This document shows, piece after piece, positions 6,159 through 6,703 of a stretch of 6,703 nt of DNA. The stretch's first letter is position 1, and each line of letters starts with the position of its first letter. The stretch spans positions 1 through 6,703 of the forward strand of contig CALUVK010000085.1 of assembly GCA_944324205.1 (NCBI GenBank). The letters are read 5' to 3'. The DNA is from Candidatus Gastranaerophilales bacterium (GTDB taxonomy: Bacteria > Cyanobacteriota > Vampirovibrionia > Gastranaerophilales > Gastranaerophilaceae). A program made the position numbers and the translations under genes. The notes beneath the pieces were generated by a model. It was not told the DNA's origin. It saw only the letters and a program-made list of their open reading frames with translations, and ran no database searches.

Positions 6159-6703
6159 CTATATATTTTGTGCTGCGATTGCTTTATAAAAACTTATATA
6201 ATCAATCATACAGTCGAAGCTGCTCGCATAAACCATTTTGTTAACCGAAAGCAGATTTTCTTCCATCTGGTTTAAATCCAGCTTTGCAATTGTTCCCTGC
6301 GCAAATTTGCATTTTGAAAGCTCAAAATCTTTCTCTTCCAGCTCCTGAATTTTTTTCTGGCGCTCCAGCTTTTCCTTATCTCTGTTAACCGATACAAGCG
6401 AGTCGTTAACTTCCTGCATAGAAGTCAGATTAACTTTTTCATAATTTTTAAGACTCTTTTCGTAAGCTATCTTTTTAGCTTTTAAATTGGCCTTAATCTT
6501 TCCGCCCATAAATATCGGCTGGATAATGTTTCCGCCCAGCCCCCATATCATGTTGGAAGTTGTGAACAGGCTTTCAAAGTATTTGGAATTGAATAAAACT
6601 CCGCCCCCGAGGCTCAAAGTCGGAAGCATTTCTTTCCTTGCAACCTTAACATCAATTCCGGCTTTTTCAAGCATTTTTTCAGCCTTCATAAAGTCAGGAC
6701 GCT
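6159..6703 (-). CDS. TolC/NodT-family outer membrane efflux factor, N-terminus outside window
   Basis: These are the last 180 or so residues of an outer membrane factor, which forms the trimeric barrel and periplasmic tunnel of a tripartite efflux or type I secretion system. The frame is open to the right edge, where the codons read RPDFMKAE, the conserved RPD(I)xxAE of the second repeat; the ATG at 6689 is thus internal and not a start. Further signs are VARKEMLPTLSLGGG, a barrel segment ending NIIQPIFMGGKIKA, a long heptad-rich helix (EVNDSLVSVNRDKEKLE...), and FAQGTIAKLDLNQMEENLL, matching the family's YxxGxxxxLDLLxAQxxLL. A short SFYKAI stretch replaces the usual LYKALGGGW end. Partner membrane-fusion and pump genes would be expected further right. 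It shows that the organism has an outer membrane. Confidence 0.92.
   Translation of the reverse strand, partial: RPDFMKAEKMLEKAGIDVKVARKEMLPTLSLGGGVLFNSKYFESLFTTSNMIWGLGGNIIQPIFMGGKIKANLKAKKIAYEKSLKNYEKVNLTSMQEVNDSLVSVNRDKEKLERQKKIQELEEKDFELSKCKFAQGTIAKLDLNQMEENLLSVNKMVYASSFDCMIDYISFYKAIAAQNI

Noticed and set aside
6687..6689. ATG as start of the TolC-family gene
   Set aside because: Codons upstream stay open to the edge and encode the conserved RPD before this methionine, so it is internal.
1..6703. Defence system, mobile element or CRISPR array
   Set aside because: No transposase, integrase, nuclease, toxin-antitoxin pair, direct-repeat array or terminal inverted repeats were found on either strand.

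Overview
The window is an AT-rich bacterial segment with tight gene packing, mostly ATG starts and AGGAG-type ribosome sites. It carries a TolC/NodT-type outer membrane factor, a SpoIID/LytB peptidoglycan enzyme, several Sec-exported proteins and a long glutamine-dependent NAD+ synthetase. That points to a double-membraned, non-model organism. An uncultured gut lineage such as Gastranaerophilales (Vampirovibrionia, non-photosynthetic relatives of cyanobacteria) would fit, but this is a low-to-moderate confidence inference from style and content, not from a marker gene.

Layout. (1) Positions 1-1532, minus strand: glutamine-dependent NAD+ synthetase (nadE), cut at its C-terminus by the left edge. 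(2) 1533-1687: a divergent intergenic region with one good sigma-70-type promoter facing each way, both giving very short leaders. (3) 1688-3753, plus strand: three closely packed envelope genes. They are a SpoIID/LytB-domain lytic enzyme, a small exported M48-like protein whose zinc histidines are missing, and a small exported protein of unknown family (paralog A). (4) 3767-4780: a zinc-dependent medium-chain dehydrogenase only 13 bases behind paralog A, probably co-transcribed. (5) 4781-5013: AT-rich spacer. (6) 5014-6092: a DUF2085 membrane protein overlapping by ATGA a second unknown exported protein (paralog B), which aligns with paralog A. (7) 6091-6135: a strong 20-bp hairpin that should terminate transcription from both sides. 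(8) 6159-6703, minus strand: the C-terminal part of a TolC-family outer membrane factor, running off the right edge.

How the genes might work together. SpoIID, the M48-like protein and paralog A all have signal peptides and overlap or nearly touch, so they look like an envelope or peptidoglycan operon. The dehydrogenase is the odd member. No clear defence system, mobile element, CRISPR array or RNA gene is visible. The points most worth a second look are the degenerate M48 protein with an 8-G tract inside it, the pair of unknown paralogs A and B, and the short SpoIID architecture.
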